Shown: positions 27,744 to 37,824, counted from the stretch's first letter. The stretch: 64,000 bases of DNA from Pedobacter sandarakinus (GCF_026240095.1 NZ_JAPIVG010000007.1:1-64000); one strand, 5' to 3'. Translations and numbers: made by a program. The notes: a model not told the origin generated them from the sequence alone.

Positions 27744-27748
27744 CCTGC

Positions 27749-28582
27749 ATGTCGGTATTATTATTTACGATAATTGTGTTGCTGGGCTCTTTTTTAGCTG
27801 GTTTATTAGGGTCGTTAACAGGTTTAGGGGGTGGGGTAATCATTATACCTTTGCTTACGCTTGCACTTGGAGTCGATATTCATTATGCCATTGGCGCATC
27901 CATCGTATCTGTAATTGCAACGTCTTCTGGATCGGCGGCAGCCTATGTAAAAGAAGGAATAACTAATATTAGAATTGGAATGTTCCTCGAAATTGCAACA
28001 ACTATTGGGGCCATTTGTGGCGCAGTTGCAGCCGTATATTTGAATGCCAACTACATAGCCATTATCTTTGGATGTATTTTAATTTTCTCGGCAGCGATGA
28101 CCTTGAAGAAAAAAGTCGATCACTCTACCCAGGATCGGAATGACAGATGGGCTAAATTTTTTAGACTTAATGGTTCATATCCTGATAAAGGAATAACACA
28201 CAACTACGCAGTAAAACATGTGCCTGGTGGGTTTTTAATGATGTTATTTGCGGGTACGCTATCTGGTCTTTTAGGCATTGGCAGTGGCGCACTCAAAGTA
28301 ATCGCTATGGATAATATCATGCGTTTGCCCTTCAAGGTTTCAACAACTACCAGTAATTTTATGATGGGCGTTACCGCGGCGGCGAGTGCCATTGTCTACT
28401 TGCACCGTGGGCAAATCGATCCGGGAATAGCGATGCCCGTATGTATTGGCGTCTTAATAGGTGCTACAGTTGGTTCAAAAGTGCTACTTAAAGCTAAAAC
28501 AGATAAGTTAAAGATTGTATTTGCTATAGTGGTAACTTTCTTAGCATTACAGATGATTTATAAAGGCATAACTGGTTTGTAA
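27749..28582 (+). CDS. TauE/SafE-family sulfite/anion exporter
   Basis: 277 residues with about eight transmembrane segments arranged as two halves; each half carries a Gly-rich motif (GLLGSLTGLGGGVIIIP near residue 20 and GTLSGLLGIGSGALKV near 170). This is typical of the TauE/SafE family, which moves sulfite, sulfoacetate or other organic anions across the inner membrane. The substrate cannot be read from sequence. The stop codon is directly followed by the DUF1634 gene with no gap, so the two are co-translated. Confidence 0.85.
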   Translation: MSVLLFTIIVLLGSFLAGLLGSLTGLGGGVIIIPLLTLALGVDIHYAIGASIVSVIATSSGSAAAYVKEGITNIRIGMFLEIATTIGAICGAVAAVYLNANYIAIIFGCILIFSAAMTLKKKVDHSTQDRNDRWAKFFRLNGSYPDKGITHNYAVKHVPGGFLMMLFAGTLSGLLGIGSGALKVIAMDNIMRLPFKVSTTTSNFMMGVTAAASAIVYLHRGQIDPGIAMPVCIGVLIGATVGSKVLLKAKTDKLKIVFAIVVTFLALQMIYKGITGL

Positions 28583-28966
28583 ATGAAAGCAAAAATAAAC
28601 GATAAGGATATTCAGGTTGTGCTAGGTACACTGCTCCGTGCTGGTGTAATCATTTCGATGAGCATCGTATTGATCGGTGGAGTTGTATACTTAGTGCACC
28701 ATCAGGGTGTTATAACAGATTACCGCGTATTCAAGCCCGAACTTGCTAAGTTTTCATCTATTAACGCAATATTCAGCGGACTAACATCCTTCCATGGTGA
28801 TGCTATCGTACAATTTGGTATTTTAATGCTCATATTTACGCCTGTAGCACGTATTATCATGGCAATAATTAGCTTTTTTATTGAGAAAGATTATCTCTAT
28901 GTACTCATTGGTTTTATCATTTTAGCCATCTTAACCATTAGTTTAAACGGAGGTTTAGCTCACTAA
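28583..28966 (+). CDS. DUF1634 membrane protein
   Basis: 127 residues with three transmembrane helices (about 18-38, 75-95, 103-123). DUF1634 proteins are frequent partners of TauE/SafE exporters, and this ATG abuts the exporter's stop codon, supporting a shared complex or regulation. No enzymatic motif. Exact function unknown. Confidence 0.8.
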   Translation: MKAKINDKDIQVVLGTLLRAGVIISMSIVLIGGVVYLVHHQGVITDYRVFKPELAKFSSINAIFSGLTSFHGDAIVQFGILMLIFTPVARIIMAIISFFIEKDYLYVLIGFIILAILTISLNGGLAH

Positions 28967-29031
28967 CAAATGTTTCCAAGTTAATTCCCATCGTATCAGC
29001 AATTTATTTGAAAAAATATTTCGCTAACTAT

Positions 29032-29061
29032 TTGAAAATTAATAATTCTTGTCTATCTTTG
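29032..29061 (+). promoter_or_regulatory. Promoter of the S10 (rplC) operon
   Basis: TTG at 29032-29034, 19-base spacer, TATCTTTG at 29054-29061. Transcription would start just downstream, giving a ~70-base leader before rplC. Confidence 0.8.
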
Positions 29062-29095
29062 CCGTCCCTTTCGGGGGATGTACAACCACCTTGAA

Positions 29096-29113
29096 CGAAG
29101 CCCTACTGCTTCG
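29096..29113 (+). promoter_or_regulatory. Leader hairpin upstream of rplC
   Basis: Six-base stem CGAAGC / GCTTCG with loop CCTACT, in the untranslated leader 26 bases before the rplC ATG. A candidate autoregulatory element of the S10 operon (as L4 acts in E. coli), inferred only from position. Confidence 0.45.
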
Positions 29114-29138
29114 ATGGGTGTTAAAAAGAAAAGATAAA

Positions 29139-29756
29139 ATGTCAGGAATTATTGGAAAAAAAGTAGGAATGACCAGTATCTTTGATGCCGAAGGAAGAAA
29201 CATTCCTTGTACGGTAATCGAGGCTGGGCCTTGTGTAGTTACACAAGTAAAGACCGAAGAAAAAGACGGGTATTCATCAATCCAATTGGGTTATGATGAG
29301 AAAAAAGAGAAAAACACAACTCAACCGTTAAAAGGCCATTTCGCGAAAGCAAACACAACTCCGAAACGCAAGCTGGTAGAATTTGATTCATTTACAACTT
29401 CACTTAATTTAGGTGATGTGGTAACTGTTGATGCATTCGCAGAAGGCGATTTTGTTGATGTTGTAGGTACCTCAAAAGGTAAAGGTTTTCAAGGTGTTGT
29501 AAAACGCCACGGATTTGCCGGTGTTGGTATGCAGACTCACGGTCAGCATAACCGTTTACGTGCCCCAGGTTCATTGGGAGCGTCATCATTCCCATCACGT
29601 GTATTCAAAGGAATGCGCATGGCAGGAAGAACAGGTGGAGACAGAGTAAAAATTCAAAACTTACAGGTTTTGAAAGTTTATGCTGATCAAAACTTATTAG
29701 TAGTTAGTGGTTCCATTCCAGGAGCTAAAGGTTCTTACGTAATCTTAGACAAGTAA
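29139..29756 (+). CDS. rplC: 50S ribosomal protein L3
   Basis: 205 residues. Typical [12 protein letters not shown] start, [13 protein letters not shown] and [30 protein letters not shown] loop reaching towards the peptidyl-transferase centre. The ATG at 29139 is chosen; an upstream TTG frame at 29049 would include the promoter -7 box and leader. First gene of the S10 operon here; rpsJ is missing from its usual place just upstream. Four bases precede rplD. Confidence 0.97.
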   Translation: MSGIIGKKVGMTSIFDAEGRNIPCTVIEAGPCVVTQVKTEEKDGYSSIQLGYDEKKEKNTTQPLKGHFAKANTTPKRKLVEFDSFTTSLNLGDVVTVDAFAEGDFVDVVGTSKGKGFQGVVKRHGFAGVGMQTHGQHNRLRAPGSLGASSFPSRVFKGMRMAGRTGGDRVKIQNLQVLKVYADQNLLVVSGSIPGAKGSYVILDK

Positions 29757-29760
29757 TCAG

Positions 29761-30390
29761 ATGGAAGTTAAAGTATTAAACATTTCAGGTAAAGAAACAG
29801 GTGCCAAGGTGCAACTTCCTGAATCGGTATTTGGTATCGAGCCTAACGACCACGCGATTTATTTAGATGTTAAGCAGTATTTGGCTAACCAACGTCAAGG
29901 TACGCACAAATCTAAACAGCGTAATGAGATTGCAGGTTCTACCCGTAAACTATACAAGCAAAAAGGTACAGGTGGTGCAAGAGCTGGTAGCATTAAATCT
30001 CCGTTATTCAACGGTGGTGGTCGTGTTTTCGGTCCTCAACCACGTGATTATAGCTTTAAATTGAACAAGAAATTAAAATCATTAGCACGTAAATCTGCTT
30101 TAGCGTATAAAGCAAAAGATAACAACGTGGTAATTTTGGAAGATTTCAACTTCGAAACTGCTAAAACAAAAAACTATACAAGTTTATTGGCTGCATTAAA
30201 TGTGGGTACACAAAAAACTTTATTGGTTTTACCTGCACAAAATAAAAATATCTATTTATCAAGCAGAAACGTTCAGAAAACTAAAGTAATCTCAGCATCA
30301 GATTTAAACACTTATGATGTGTTAAACGCTGGCGTACTTGTGTTAACTGCAGATTCTGTTAAAACTTTGGAGGAGGCATTTGCCAAGTAA
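29761..30390 (+). CDS. rplD: 50S ribosomal protein L4
   Basis: 209 residues, large-subunit exit-tunnel protein and, in other bacteria, autogenous repressor of the S10 operon. Recognised by [31 protein letters not shown] and [13 protein letters not shown]. The stop codon is followed by one base and the rplW ATG. Confidence 0.97.
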   Translation: MEVKVLNISGKETGAKVQLPESVFGIEPNDHAIYLDVKQYLANQRQGTHKSKQRNEIAGSTRKLYKQKGTGGARAGSIKSPLFNGGGRVFGPQPRDYSFKLNKKLKSLARKSALAYKAKDNNVVILEDFNFETAKTKNYTSLLAALNVGTQKTLLVLPAQNKNIYLSSRNVQKTKVISASDLNTYDVLNAGVLVLTADSVKTLEEAFAK

Positions 30391-30391
30391 T

Positions 30392-30682
30392 ATGGAAATT
30401 TTAAAAAAACCAATATTAACCGAAAAAGCTTCAGCTTTAACTGAGAAATCTAACCGTTTCACATTTAGCGTTAACCATAAGGCTAACAAAATCCAAATTA
30501 AAGCAGCAATCGAGAAATTGTACGGCGTAACAATCGTTGCAGTTAACACAATGGTTGTTGATGGAAAAGCTAAGTCTCGTTACACTAAAGCAGGTTTTGT
30601 ATCTGGCCGTAGCCCGAAATACAAAAAAGCAATCGTAACGTTAAAAGACGGCGAAACAATAGATTATTACGCAACCCTTTAA
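30392..30682 (+). CDS. rplW: 50S ribosomal protein L23
   Basis: 96 residues; binds near the tunnel exit, docking site of trigger factor and SRP. MEILKKPILTEKAS start and FSVNHKANKIQIKAAIEKLYGV are typical. The ATG at 30392 is used; a TTG at 30380 inside rplD is less likely. Confidence 0.96.
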   Translation: MEILKKPILTEKASALTEKSNRFTFSVNHKANKIQIKAAIEKLYGVTIVAVNTMVVDGKAKSRYTKAGFVSGRSPKYKKAIVTLKDGETIDYYATL

Positions 30683-30702
30683 TTTAATAATTAATTATAA
30701 CT

Positions 30703-31527
30703 ATGGGCTTAAGAAAATTTAAACCAGTTACTCCAGGTACCCGCTTTAGAGTTGGTGCTAGTTTTGCGGAGATTACAGCAACCAAGCCCGAAAAATCATT
30801 GGTTGTATCATCAAAAAAGTCTGGTGGACGTAACAATACAGGTAAAATGACAATGCGCTACATGGGCGGTGGTCATAAAAAATCTTACCGTTTGATTGAT
30901 TTCAAACGTGATAAGTTTGATATTCCTGCAACAGTAGCTACTGTTGAGTACGATCCAAACCGTACTGCCCGCATCGCATTATTACATTATGCAGATGGCG
31001 AGAAGCGTTATATCATTGCTCCTGAAGGATTGCAAGTTGGTTCGGTAATATTATCGGGCGACAATGCAGCACCAGAAGTAGGTAACACTTTAAAATTATC
31101 GAACATTCCATTAGGTTCTATTATCCACAACGTGGAAATTCACCCTGGAAAAGGAGCACAATTAGCTCGTAGTGCAGGTGCTTACGCACAATTAGCTGCC
31201 CGCGATGGTAAATATGCTACCTTGAAAATGCCTTCAGGCGAAACCCGTTTAATCTTGACAACTTGTCTGGCTACTATCGGTGCTGTTTCTAACTCAGATC
31301 ATGCAAATGAAGTATTAGGTAAAGCTGGTCGTAAACGTTGGTTGGGCCGTCGTCCGAGAACTAGACCGGTAGCGATGAACCCAGTAGATCACCCAATGGG
31401 TGGTGGTGAAGGTAGATCATCAGGTGGTCACCCACGTTCAAGAAATGGCGTTTTAGCTAAAGGCTACAAAACCAGAGAACTTAAAAAATATTCTAATCGT
31501 TACATCATAGAGAGAAGGAAGAAATAA
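30703..31527 (+). CDS. rplB: 50S ribosomal protein L2
   Basis: 274 residues, needed for subunit association and peptidyl-transferase activity. Contains [19 protein letters not shown] and the conserved C-terminal [18 protein letters not shown] loop with its histidine. The stop overlaps the rpsS ATG by one base. Confidence 0.98.
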   Translation: MGLRKFKPVTPGTRFRVGASFAEITATKPEKSLVVSSKKSGGRNNTGKMTMRYMGGGHKKSYRLIDFKRDKFDIPATVATVEYDPNRTARIALLHYADGEKRYIIAPEGLQVGSVILSGDNAAPEVGNTLKLSNIPLGSIIHNVEIHPGKGAQLARSAGAYAQLAARDGKYATLKMPSGETRLILTTCLATIGAVSNSDHANEVLGKAGRKRWLGRRPRTRPVAMNPVDHPMGGGEGRSSGGHPRSRNGVLAKGYKTRELKKYSNRYIIERRKK

Positions 31528-31793
31528 TGGCTCGTTCGATAAAAAAAGGACCTTATATTGACCATAACGTAGAGAAAAAAGTAAACTCTATGAATGATTC
31601 AGGCAAAAAGTCTGTAATCAAAACTTGGTCTCGTAGATCAATGATTTCACCAGATTTCGTTAATCATACATTTGCTGTACACAACGGTAACAAATTTATC
31701 CCTGTGTACGTTACAGAAAACATGGTTGGTCACAAGTTGGGAGAATTTGCTCCAACCAGAACATTCAGAGGACACGCTGAAAAGAAAAAATAA
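31527..31793 (+). CDS. rpsS: 30S ribosomal protein S19
   Basis: 88 residues, 16S 3'-domain protein of the small-subunit head. [18 protein letters not shown] and [22 protein letters not shown] are diagnostic. Start codon overlaps the rplB stop (TAATG), indicating translational coupling. Confidence 0.98.
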   Translation: MARSIKKGPYIDHNVEKKVNSMNDSGKKSVIKTWSRRSMISPDFVNHTFAVHNGNKFIPVYVTENMVGHKLGEFAPTRTFRGHAEKKK

Positions 31794-31800
31794 TTAGACA

Positions 31801-32163
31801 ATGGAAGCAGTAGCAAAATTAAACAATTGTCCAACCTCACCGCGTAAGATGCGTTTGGTTGTAGATCTTATCAGAGGTGAACGTGTAGAGAAAGCATTAA
31901 GCATTTTAAAGTTTACCAACAAAGAAGCAGCAATAAGAGTTGAGAAATTATTATTATCTGCTATCAAAAACTGGGAATCTAAAAATGAAGGTGCTCGCCC
32001 TGAAGAAAGTCAACTTTTTGTTAAAACAATTATGGTTGATGGTGGCCGTCAGTTAAAACGCTTACGTCCAGCGCCTCAAGGCCGTGGATATAGAATTCGT
32101 AAACGTTCTAACCACGTAACGCTGATTGTAGATAGTAAAAATACAGAAACAACTCAAAACTAA
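31801..32163 (+). CDS. rplV: 50S ribosomal protein L22
   Basis: 120 residues; its beta-hairpin ([24 protein letters not shown] segment) lines the nascent-peptide tunnel at the macrolide site. N-terminal [18 protein letters not shown] matches the family. Seven bases after rpsS. Confidence 0.97.
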   Translation: MEAVAKLNNCPTSPRKMRLVVDLIRGERVEKALSILKFTNKEAAIRVEKLLLSAIKNWESKNEGARPEESQLFVKTIMVDGGRQLKRLRPAPQGRGYRIRKRSNHVTLIVDSKNTETTQN

Positions 32164-32172
32164 TTTTAGGAA

Positions 32173-33015
32173 ATGGGACAAAAAGCAAATCCAATAGGTA
32201 ACAGGTTAGGTATCATCAAAGGATGGGATTCTAACTGGTTCGGTGGCAACAACTACTCCGATAAATTAGTTGAAGATGAGAAAATAAGAAAATACCTTTC
32301 TGCTCGTATTGCTAAAGGTGGTGTTGCTAAAGTGGTTATCGAGCGTACATTGAAACGCATTACTGTAACCATTCACACAGCCCGTCCAGGTATTGTAATC
32401 GGTAAAGCAGGTGCTGAGGTTGATAAAATTAAAGAAGAGTTAAAGAAATTAACTAAGAAGGAAATTCAAATTAACATCTTCGAAATTAAACGCCCAGAAC
32501 TTGATGCACAATTAGTTGCAGAAGGTGTTGCAAAACAATTAGAAGCAAGGATCTCATTCCGTAGAGCAATGAAATCTTCTATCGCATCAACAATGCGTAT
32601 GGGTGCTGAAGGTATTAAAATCATGACTTCTGGTCGTTTAGGTGGTGCTGAAATGGCACGTACTGAGCAGTACAAAGAGGGAAGAGTGCCTTTGCATACA
32701 TTCCGTGCTGATATCGACTATGCTTTAGCTGAAGCTTTAACCACTTATGGTAAAATCGGCGTAAAAGTGTGGATCTGTAAAGGTGAGGTTTATGGAAAAC
32801 GTGATTTGTCTCCAAACATTGGCTCGACAAACAACGGTCCAAAAGGCCAATCAGAGAAACCAGCATTTGGTGGAAGAGATAACAGAGGTGGTGGAAGAGA
32901 TAACCGTGGTGGTAACGACAGACGTGGTGGAAACCAAGGCGGTGGTCGTGGTCCGGGCCAAGGTGGTGCAAACAGAGGTGGTGGCGCAGGCGCTAACAGA
33001 GGTCCTCGTAAATAA
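32173..33015 (+). CDS. rpsC: 30S ribosomal protein S3 with RGG-rich tail
   Basis: 280 residues, longer than the usual ~230. The conserved body (KH domain [20 protein letters not shown]-terminal domain [12 protein letters not shown] and [13 protein letters not shown]) ends near residue 217. The rest is a low-complexity tail of Gly, Arg and Asn with RGG-type steps ([21 protein letters not shown]). Such tails bind RNA in other proteins. The tail is in frame and its DNA is mildly repetitive (32868-33012). S3 shapes the mRNA entry site. Confidence 0.97.
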   Translation: MGQKANPIGNRLGIIKGWDSNWFGGNNYSDKLVEDEKIRKYLSARIAKGGVAKVVIERTLKRITVTIHTARPGIVIGKAGAEVDKIKEELKKLTKKEIQINIFEIKRPELDAQLVAEGVAKQLEARISFRRAMKSSIASTMRMGAEGIKIMTSGRLGGAEMARTEQYKEGRVPLHTFRADIDYALAEALTTYGKIGVKVWICKGEVYGKRDLSPNIGSTNNGPKGQSEKPAFGGRDNRGGGRDNRGGNDRRGGNQGGGRGPGQGGANRGGGAGANRGPRK

Positions 33016-33055
33016 TTGATTTATTAACATCGTTTAACGATTAGAACAAAATAAA

Positions 33056-33478
33056 ATGTTACAGCCAAAAAGAACGAAGTTCAGGAAGATGCAAAAAGGC
33101 AGAATGAAGGGTTTAGCTTCTCGTGGAGCTGAATTAGCATTCGGATCTTTCGGTATCAAATCTTTAGAAGCAACTTGGATTACAAGTCGCCAGATAGAGG
33201 CTGCCCGTATCGCGGTTACACGTTTCATGAAACGTGAAGGCCAAGTATGGATCAGGATTTTCCCGGACAAACCAGTAACTAAAAAACCTGCTGAGGTACG
33301 TATGGGTAAAGGTAAAGGTGCTCCTGAGTATTGGGTAGCAGTTGTAAGACCTGGACGCGTAATTTTCGAAGCTGAAGGTGTGCCTTTAGAAGTAGCTAAA
33401 GAAGCATTACGTTTAGCAGCTCAGAAATTACCAATCCAAACCAAATTCGTAGTGCGTAGAGATTACGTAGAAGCATAG
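33056..33478 (+). CDS. rplP: 50S ribosomal protein L16
   Basis: 140 residues, 23S rRNA protein near the A-site. [19 protein letters not shown] and [29 protein letters not shown] are diagnostic. Separated from rpmC by 72 bases holding an imperfect GTTGAG/CTCAAC palindrome. Confidence 0.97.
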   Translation: MLQPKRTKFRKMQKGRMKGLASRGAELAFGSFGIKSLEATWITSRQIEAARIAVTRFMKREGQVWIRIFPDKPVTKKPAEVRMGKGKGAPEYWVAVVRPGRVIFEAEGVPLEVAKEALRLAAQKLPIQTKFVVRRDYVEA

Positions 33479-33550
33479 TAAAGTGTTGAGGTGAATGTTG
33501 TAAATACTTGTTTATTATAACCGCTACACTCAACGTAAAAGAAAAACAAA

Positions 33551-33763
33551 ATGAAAAATTCAGAAATCACAGGGCTTTCAAAAGAAGAATTAGTAGCTAA
33601 GATTGCGGAAGAAAAAGAGAACTTATCGAAATTGAAGTTCGCTCACACTATTTCAGCTATCGAAAATCCTTCACGTATTGCAAAAGTAAGGAAAGACATA
33701 GCCCGTTTAAACACTGAGTTGACTAAAGTGAAAAACACGGAGTCAGCTACTGAAACTAATTAA
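33551..33763 (+). CDS. rpmC: 50S ribosomal protein L29
   Basis: 70 residues. Two-helix protein at the tunnel exit: [25 protein letters not shown] and [19 protein letters not shown] are typical. Rich in charged residues. Confidence 0.95.
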   Translation: MKNSEITGLSKEELVAKIAEEKENLSKLKFAHTISAIENPSRIAKVRKDIARLNTELTKVKNTESATETN

Positions 33764-33776
33764 TTTGAAAGTCGAC

Positions 33777-34031
33777 ATGGAAAGACAATTAAGAAAAACA
33801 AGAACGGGATTGGTTGTAAGCAACAAGATGGATAAATCTGTTGTAGTGAGCGTGGAACGTAAAGTAAAACACCCGATTTATGGTAAGTTCGTTAAGAAAA
33901 CTACCAAATTTATGGCTCACGACGAGAAGAATGAATGTGGTATCGGTGATACTGTATTGATAATGGAAACTCGTCCTTTGAGTAAAAACAAGAACTGGAG
34001 ATTGGTACAAATTTTAGAAAGAGCTAAATAA
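33777..34031 (+). CDS. rpsQ: 30S ribosomal protein S17
   Basis: 84 residues, OB-fold primary 16S binder. [32 protein letters not shown] and [16 protein letters not shown] fit the family. ATG 33777 (MERQLRK) preferred to a TTG at 33765. Confidence 0.96.
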   Translation: MERQLRKTRTGLVVSNKMDKSVVVSVERKVKHPIYGKFVKKTTKFMAHDEKNECGIGDTVLIMETRPLSKNKNWRLVQILERAK

Positions 34032-34032
34032 G

Positions 34033-34401
34033 ATGGTACAACAGGAATCGAGATTAAACGTTGCTGATAACAGCGGCGCAAAAGAAGTATTGGTAATTCG
34101 CGTGCTAGGTGGAACCGGCAAACGTTATGCTTCAATTGGTGATAAAATAGTTGTTACCGTAAAAAGCGCATTACCGTCAGGTAATATTAAAAAAGGTACA
34201 GTTTCTAAAGCAGTTGTTGTAAGAACTAAAAAAGAAATTCGTCGTAAAGATGGTTCTTATATCCGTTTTGACGATAATGCTGCTGTATTATTGAACGCAC
34301 AGGATGAGCCAAGAGGTACACGTATCTTTGGCCCGGTTGCGAGAGAACTACGTGAAAAACAATTCATGAAAATTGTATCATTAGCACCGGAGGTATTATA
34401 A
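34033..34401 (+). CDS. rplN: 50S ribosomal protein L14
   Basis: 122 residues. [27 protein letters not shown] and [28 protein letters not shown] are diagnostic. Forms an intersubunit bridge; one base after rpsQ. Confidence 0.98.
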   Translation: MVQQESRLNVADNSGAKEVLVIRVLGGTGKRYASIGDKIVVTVKSALPSGNIKKGTVSKAVVVRTKKEIRRKDGSYIRFDDNAAVLLNAQDEPRGTRIFGPVARELREKQFMKIVSLAPEVL

Positions 34402-34402
34402 A

Positions 34403-34744
34403 ATGGGAAACAAAGTAAATACACCATCGAAACTTAAAATCCGCACAGGAGATTTAGTTAAAGTAATTGCTGGCGATTCAAAAGGTCAACAAGGAAAAGT
34501 ACTTTCAGTACAAATAGATAAAAACAGAGCCATTGTAGAAGGCATTAACTTAGTATCTAAACATACTAAACCAAATGCTGCAAATCCGAACGGTGGTATT
34601 ATTAAAAAAGAAGCTGCTCTTCACATTTCTAACTTGATGTTGGTTGATCCAAAATCTGGTAAAACCACACGCGTTGGTCGTAAACTAAACGCTGATGGTA
34701 AAATCGTTAGAGTTGCTAAAATTTCAGGGGAGGAAATTAAATAA
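34403..34744 (+). CDS. rplX: 50S ribosomal protein L24
   Basis: 113 residues, KOW domain early in the sequence ([22 protein letters not shown]), assembly initiator for 50S. One base after rplN; its stop overlaps the rplE ATG. Confidence 0.97.
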   Translation: MGNKVNTPSKLKIRTGDLVKVIAGDSKGQQGKVLSVQIDKNRAIVEGINLVSKHTKPNAANPNGGIIKKEAALHISNLMLVDPKSGKTTRVGRKLNADGKIVRVAKISGEEIK

Positions 34745-35307
34745 TGGCTACACCTAGATTAAAAAGCAAATACAAAGAAGAAGTTGTAAATGCGTTAAAA
34801 GAAAAATTTCAGTATAAAACTGTAATGCAGGTTCCTAAATTGGAGAAAATCTGTATCAACCAGGGTGTAGGTCGTTTTTCTGTTACTGATAAAAAGATTA
34901 TGGATACGACAATCGTTGAATTGTCTACCATTACTGGACAACAAGCGGTTCAGGCACAATCTAAAAAAGATATCTCTAACTTTAAATTACGTAAAGGTAT
35001 GCCAGTTGGTGTACGCGTAACATTACGTGATAACAATATGTACGAGTTCTTAGATCGTTTGATCTCTGTAGCTTTGCCACGTATTCGTGATTTCAAAGGT
35101 ATTAACGATAAAGGTTTCGATGGAAGAGGTAACTACACATTAGGTGTTACTGAACAAATCATCTTTCCTGAGATTAATATAGATAAAATCAATAAAATTT
35201 TAGGGATGGATATAACTTTCGTAACTTCGGCAAAATCTGACGTTGAAGCGCTTGAGTTATTGAAACAATTCGGATTACCATTTAAAAATCAAAAAACAGC
35301 AGAATAA
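34744..35307 (+). CDS. rplE: 50S ribosomal protein L5
   Basis: 187 residues, 5S rRNA binder of the central protuberance. Contains [36 protein letters not shown] and [23 protein letters not shown] overlaps at both ends couple it to rplX and rpsN. Confidence 0.98.
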   Translation: MATPRLKSKYKEEVVNALKEKFQYKTVMQVPKLEKICINQGVGRFSVTDKKIMDTTIVELSTITGQQAVQAQSKKDISNFKLRKGMPVGVRVTLRDNNMYEFLDRLISVALPRIRDFKGINDKGFDGRGNYTLGVTEQIIFPEINIDKINKILGMDITFVTSAKSDVEALELLKQFGLPFKNQKTAE

Positions 35308-35576
35308 TGGCAAAAGAAGGTGTAAAAGCACGCGAAGTTAAGCGCCAAAAATTGGTAGCTAGATACGCTGAAAAACGTGCAGCATTAAAAGCTGCGGGAG
35401 ATTTCGAAGGTTTAGATAAATTACCTAAAAACTCATCTCCAGTACGTTTACACAACCGTTGTAAATTAACTGGCCGCCCACGTGGATATATGCGTACCTT
35501 TGGTATTTCAAGGGTAACTTTCCGCCAAATGGCGCTAGACGGTAAAATACCGGGTGTTAAGAAAGCATCTTGGTAA
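35307..35576 (+). CDS. rpsN: 30S ribosomal protein S14, zinc-free form
   Basis: 89 residues, head protein of 30[28 protein letters not shown] is diagnostic. This is the longer C-minus form: it has a single cysteine, without the two CxxC pairs of the ~61-residue zinc type. Followed by a 151-base spacer with a strong palindrome. Confidence 0.97.
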   Translation: MAKEGVKAREVKRQKLVARYAEKRAALKAAGDFEGLDKLPKNSSPVRLHNRCKLTGRPRGYMRTFGISRVTFRQMALDGKIPGVKKASW

Positions 35577-35597
35577 TATAGCTTAAAGCTGAAAGTT

Positions 35598-35634
35598 CAA
35601 AGATTAAAGCGAATTAATGTCGCTTTAATCTTTG
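35598..35634. repeat. Palindromic spacer between rpsN and rpsH
   Basis: Perfect 15-base inverted repeat CAAAGATTAAAGCGA (35598-35612) / TCGCTTTAATCTTTG (35620-35634) with a 7-base loop, flanked by more copies of CTTTGTGCTTT-like and AAAGCTGAAAG-like repeats (35581-35656). It separates the S10 and spc parts. No long T-run follows. Confidence 0.85.
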
Positions 35635-35727
35635 TGCTTTAGTCTTTGTGCTTTTAAAAGAATTTTAACCGATAGCAGGTCCCACAGCTGGGTAGCAGAA
35701 GGAAACCACTATCAAAAACAATAAATA

Positions 35728-36126
35728 ATGAATACAGATCCAATAGCAGATTATTTAACAAGAGTAAGGAATGCCATTAAGGCCAACCACCGTGTTGTAG
35801 AAATTCCTGCATCAAACCTTAAAAAAGAAATTACAAAAGTTCTTTTCGATAAAGGTTACATCGCGAACTATAAGTTTGAAGATACTACAGTTCAAGGCAC
35901 CATTAAAATAGCTTTGAAATACAATTCTATTACTAAAGTTCCTGCTATTCGTACATTAGTGCGAGTAAGTAAACCAGGTTTGAGAAACTATGCTGGTGTT
36001 GAAAATATGCCAAGAGTATTAAACGGTTTAGGTATCGCAATCTTATCGACTTCAAAAGGTGTAATGACTGATAAAGAAGCAGCCAAATTGAATATTGGTG
36101 GTGAGGTATTGTGTCACGTTTATTAA
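35728..36126 (+). CDS. rpsH: 30S ribosomal protein S8
   Basis: 132 residues, central-domain 16S binder and spc-operon autoregulator in other bacteria. Typical TDPIADYLTRVRNAIKA start and C-terminal STSKGVMTDKEAAKLNIGGEVLCHVY. Confidence 0.98.
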   Translation: MNTDPIADYLTRVRNAIKANHRVVEIPASNLKKEITKVLFDKGYIANYKFEDTTVQGTIKIALKYNSITKVPAIRTLVRVSKPGLRNYAGVENMPRVLNGLGIAILSTSKGVMTDKEAAKLNIGGEVLCHVY

Positions 36127-36145
36127 TTTTTAGGAGAACTACACA

Positions 36146-36703
36146 ATGTCAAGAATAGGAAAAGCCCCAATTACAATCCCTTCAGGTGTTACAATTACCG
36201 TATCTAACGATAACGTGGTAACTGTTAAAGGCCCTAAAGGTGAATTAACACAAGCAGTAGATGCAGACATCACTGTAAGTCAAGAGGATGGAATTTTAAC
36301 AGTTCAACGTCCATCAGAACAAAAGAAACACAAAGCATTACACGGTTTATATCGCTCATTGCTTAATAACATGGTTATTGGTGTTACAGAAGGTTATAAA
36401 TTAACTCAAGAATTAGTAGGTGTTGGTTACCGTGCTACAAACCAAGGTAATACACTAGATTTAGTTTTAGGTTATTCTCACCACTATGTTTTCCAATTAC
36501 CAGAAGAAATTAAGGTAACTACATCTTCTGAGAAAGGACAAACACCTAAAATTGTTTTAGAGAGTATCGATAAACAATTAATTGGTCAGGTAGCAGCGAA
36601 AATTCGTTCGTTACGTGCACCAGAGCCTTACAAAGGTAAAGGTATTAAGTTTGTAGGTGAAGTGTTAAGAAGAAAAGCAGGTAAATCAGCATCTAAAAAA
36701 TAG
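36146..36703 (+). CDS. rplF: 50S ribosomal protein L6
   Basis: 185 residues, near the factor-binding site. [17 protein letters not shown] start, two L6 half domains, and C-terminal [24 protein letters not shown]. Confidence 0.98.
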   Translation: MSRIGKAPITIPSGVTITVSNDNVVTVKGPKGELTQAVDADITVSQEDGILTVQRPSEQKKHKALHGLYRSLLNNMVIGVTEGYKLTQELVGVGYRATNQGNTLDLVLGYSHHYVFQLPEEIKVTTSSEKGQTPKIVLESIDKQLIGQVAAKIRSLRAPEPYKGKGIKFVGEVLRRKAGKSASKK

Positions 36704-36708
36704 TAATC

Positions 36709-37062
36709 ATGGCAGGTAAAAAATTATCAAGAAGAGATCGTATTAAAAAAGGGATCAGAAAAAGACTTACCGGTTCGGAAGAGCGTCCAAGGTTATCTGT
36801 ATTTAGAAGCAATAAAGGTATTTATGCTCAGGTAATTAACGACGTAACCGGTATAACAATAGTTTCAGCATCATCATTATCAAAAGATTTTACTGGTACT
36901 GGTAACAAAAGCGACCAATCAGTTGCTGTAGGTAAATTAGTAGCTGAAAAAGCAATTGCTGCTGGTATTAAACAAGTTGTTTTCGATAGAAATGGCTATT
37001 TATACCACGGTCGTGTAAAATCGTTGGCAGAGGGTGCCCGCGAAGCTGGTTTAGTATTTTAA
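36709..37062 (+). CDS. rplR: 50S ribosomal protein L18
   Basis: 117 residues, 5S rRNA binder. [38 protein letters not shown] and [24 protein letters not shown] are diagnostic. Five bases after rplF. Confidence 0.98.
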   Translation: MAGKKLSRRDRIKKGIRKRLTGSEERPRLSVFRSNKGIYAQVINDVTGITIVSASSLSKDFTGTGNKSDQSVAVGKLVAEKAIAAGIKQVVFDRNGYLYHGRVKSLAEGAREAGLVF

Positions 37063-37079
37063 TCTGAGGAAAAAGTAAG

Positions 37080-37598
37080 ATGTCAACTATCAATATAAAA
37101 AGAGTTAAAACCACCGATATCGAATTAAAGGATCGTTTGGTTAGTATACAACGTGTTGCTAAAGTAACCAAAGGTGGTCGTACTTTCAGCTTCTCAGCAA
37201 TTGTTGTTGTTGGAGATGAAAACGGTGTTGTTGGTTTCGGTTTAGGTAAAGCAAAAGAGGTAACTGAAGCAATTGCTAAAGGTGTAGACGATGCTAAAAA
37301 GAACTTGGTAAAAGTTCCAATTTTAAACGGTACTGTTCCTCACGAGCAAATCGGTAAATTCTCAGGTGGTTTTGTTTTAATAAAGCCAGCTGCGGTGGGT
37401 ACCGGAGTAATTGCTGGTGGTGCGATGCGTGCTGTATTAGAGAGTGCTGGTGTGCATAACGTATTAGCAAAATCTAAAGGATCATCGAACCCACACAACG
37501 TAGTAAAAGCAACTGTAGATGCATTAACGAAAATGCGTGATGCTTACACAGTAGCTCAAACTCGTGGTATAGATTTAAACAAAGTATTTAACGGATAA
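37080..37598 (+). CDS. rpsE: 30S ribosomal protein S5
   Basis: 172 residues, decoding-fidelity protein at the mRNA entry. Contains [31 protein letters not shown] and [16 protein letters not shown]. Confidence 0.98.
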   Translation: MSTINIKRVKTTDIELKDRLVSIQRVAKVTKGGRTFSFSAIVVVGDENGVVGFGLGKAKEVTEAIAKGVDDAKKNLVKVPILNGTVPHEQIGKFSGGFVLIKPAAVGTGVIAGGAMRAVLESAGVHNVLAKSKGSSNPHNVVKATVDALTKMRDAYTVAQTRGIDLNKVFNG

Positions 37599-37602
37599 TA
37601 TC

Positions 37603-37782
37603 ATGGCTAAGATCAAAATAACACAAGTAAAAAGCGTTATCGACAGAAGCGAGCGCCAAAAAAGAACCGTTCAGGCTTTGGGTTTATCTAAAATGAACCA
37701 AAGTGTTGAGGTAGAAGCTACACCGCAGATAATCGGTATGGTTCGTAAAGTGAATCACTTAGTAGCAATCGAAGCAATTTAA
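37603..37782 (+). CDS. rpmD: 50S ribosomal protein L30
   Basis: 59 residues, read directly between rpsE and rplO: MAKIKITQVKS, DRSERQKRTVQALGLSKMNQ and MVRKVNHLVAIEAI match L30. Four bases after rpsE. Followed by a hairpin-bearing spacer. Confidence 0.95.
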   Translation: MAKIKITQVKSVIDRSERQKRTVQALGLSKMNQSVEVEATPQIIGMVRKVNHLVAIEAI

Positions 37783-37792
37783 TAAAGATTTG

Positions 37793-37824
37793 AAGGTAGT
37801 GTTGGCAACCGCTATCACTACCTT
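37793..37824 (+). promoter_or_regulatory. Hairpin between rpmD and rplO
   Basis: Perfect nine-base stem AAGGTAGTG / CACTACCTT with a 14-base loop. Only a short T-rich run (TTTATATA) follows, so it is either a weak attenuator or an mRNA structure. Confidence 0.55.

Noticed and set aside
29049..29138. N-terminal extension of rplC from a TTG
   Set aside because: It covers the promoter -7 box and leader hairpin; L3 starts at [11 protein letters not shown].
32621..32971. 116-codon His-rich minus-strand frame in rpsC
   Set aside because: Antisense shadow of the Gly/Arg/Asn-rich S3 tail; no start context or similarity.
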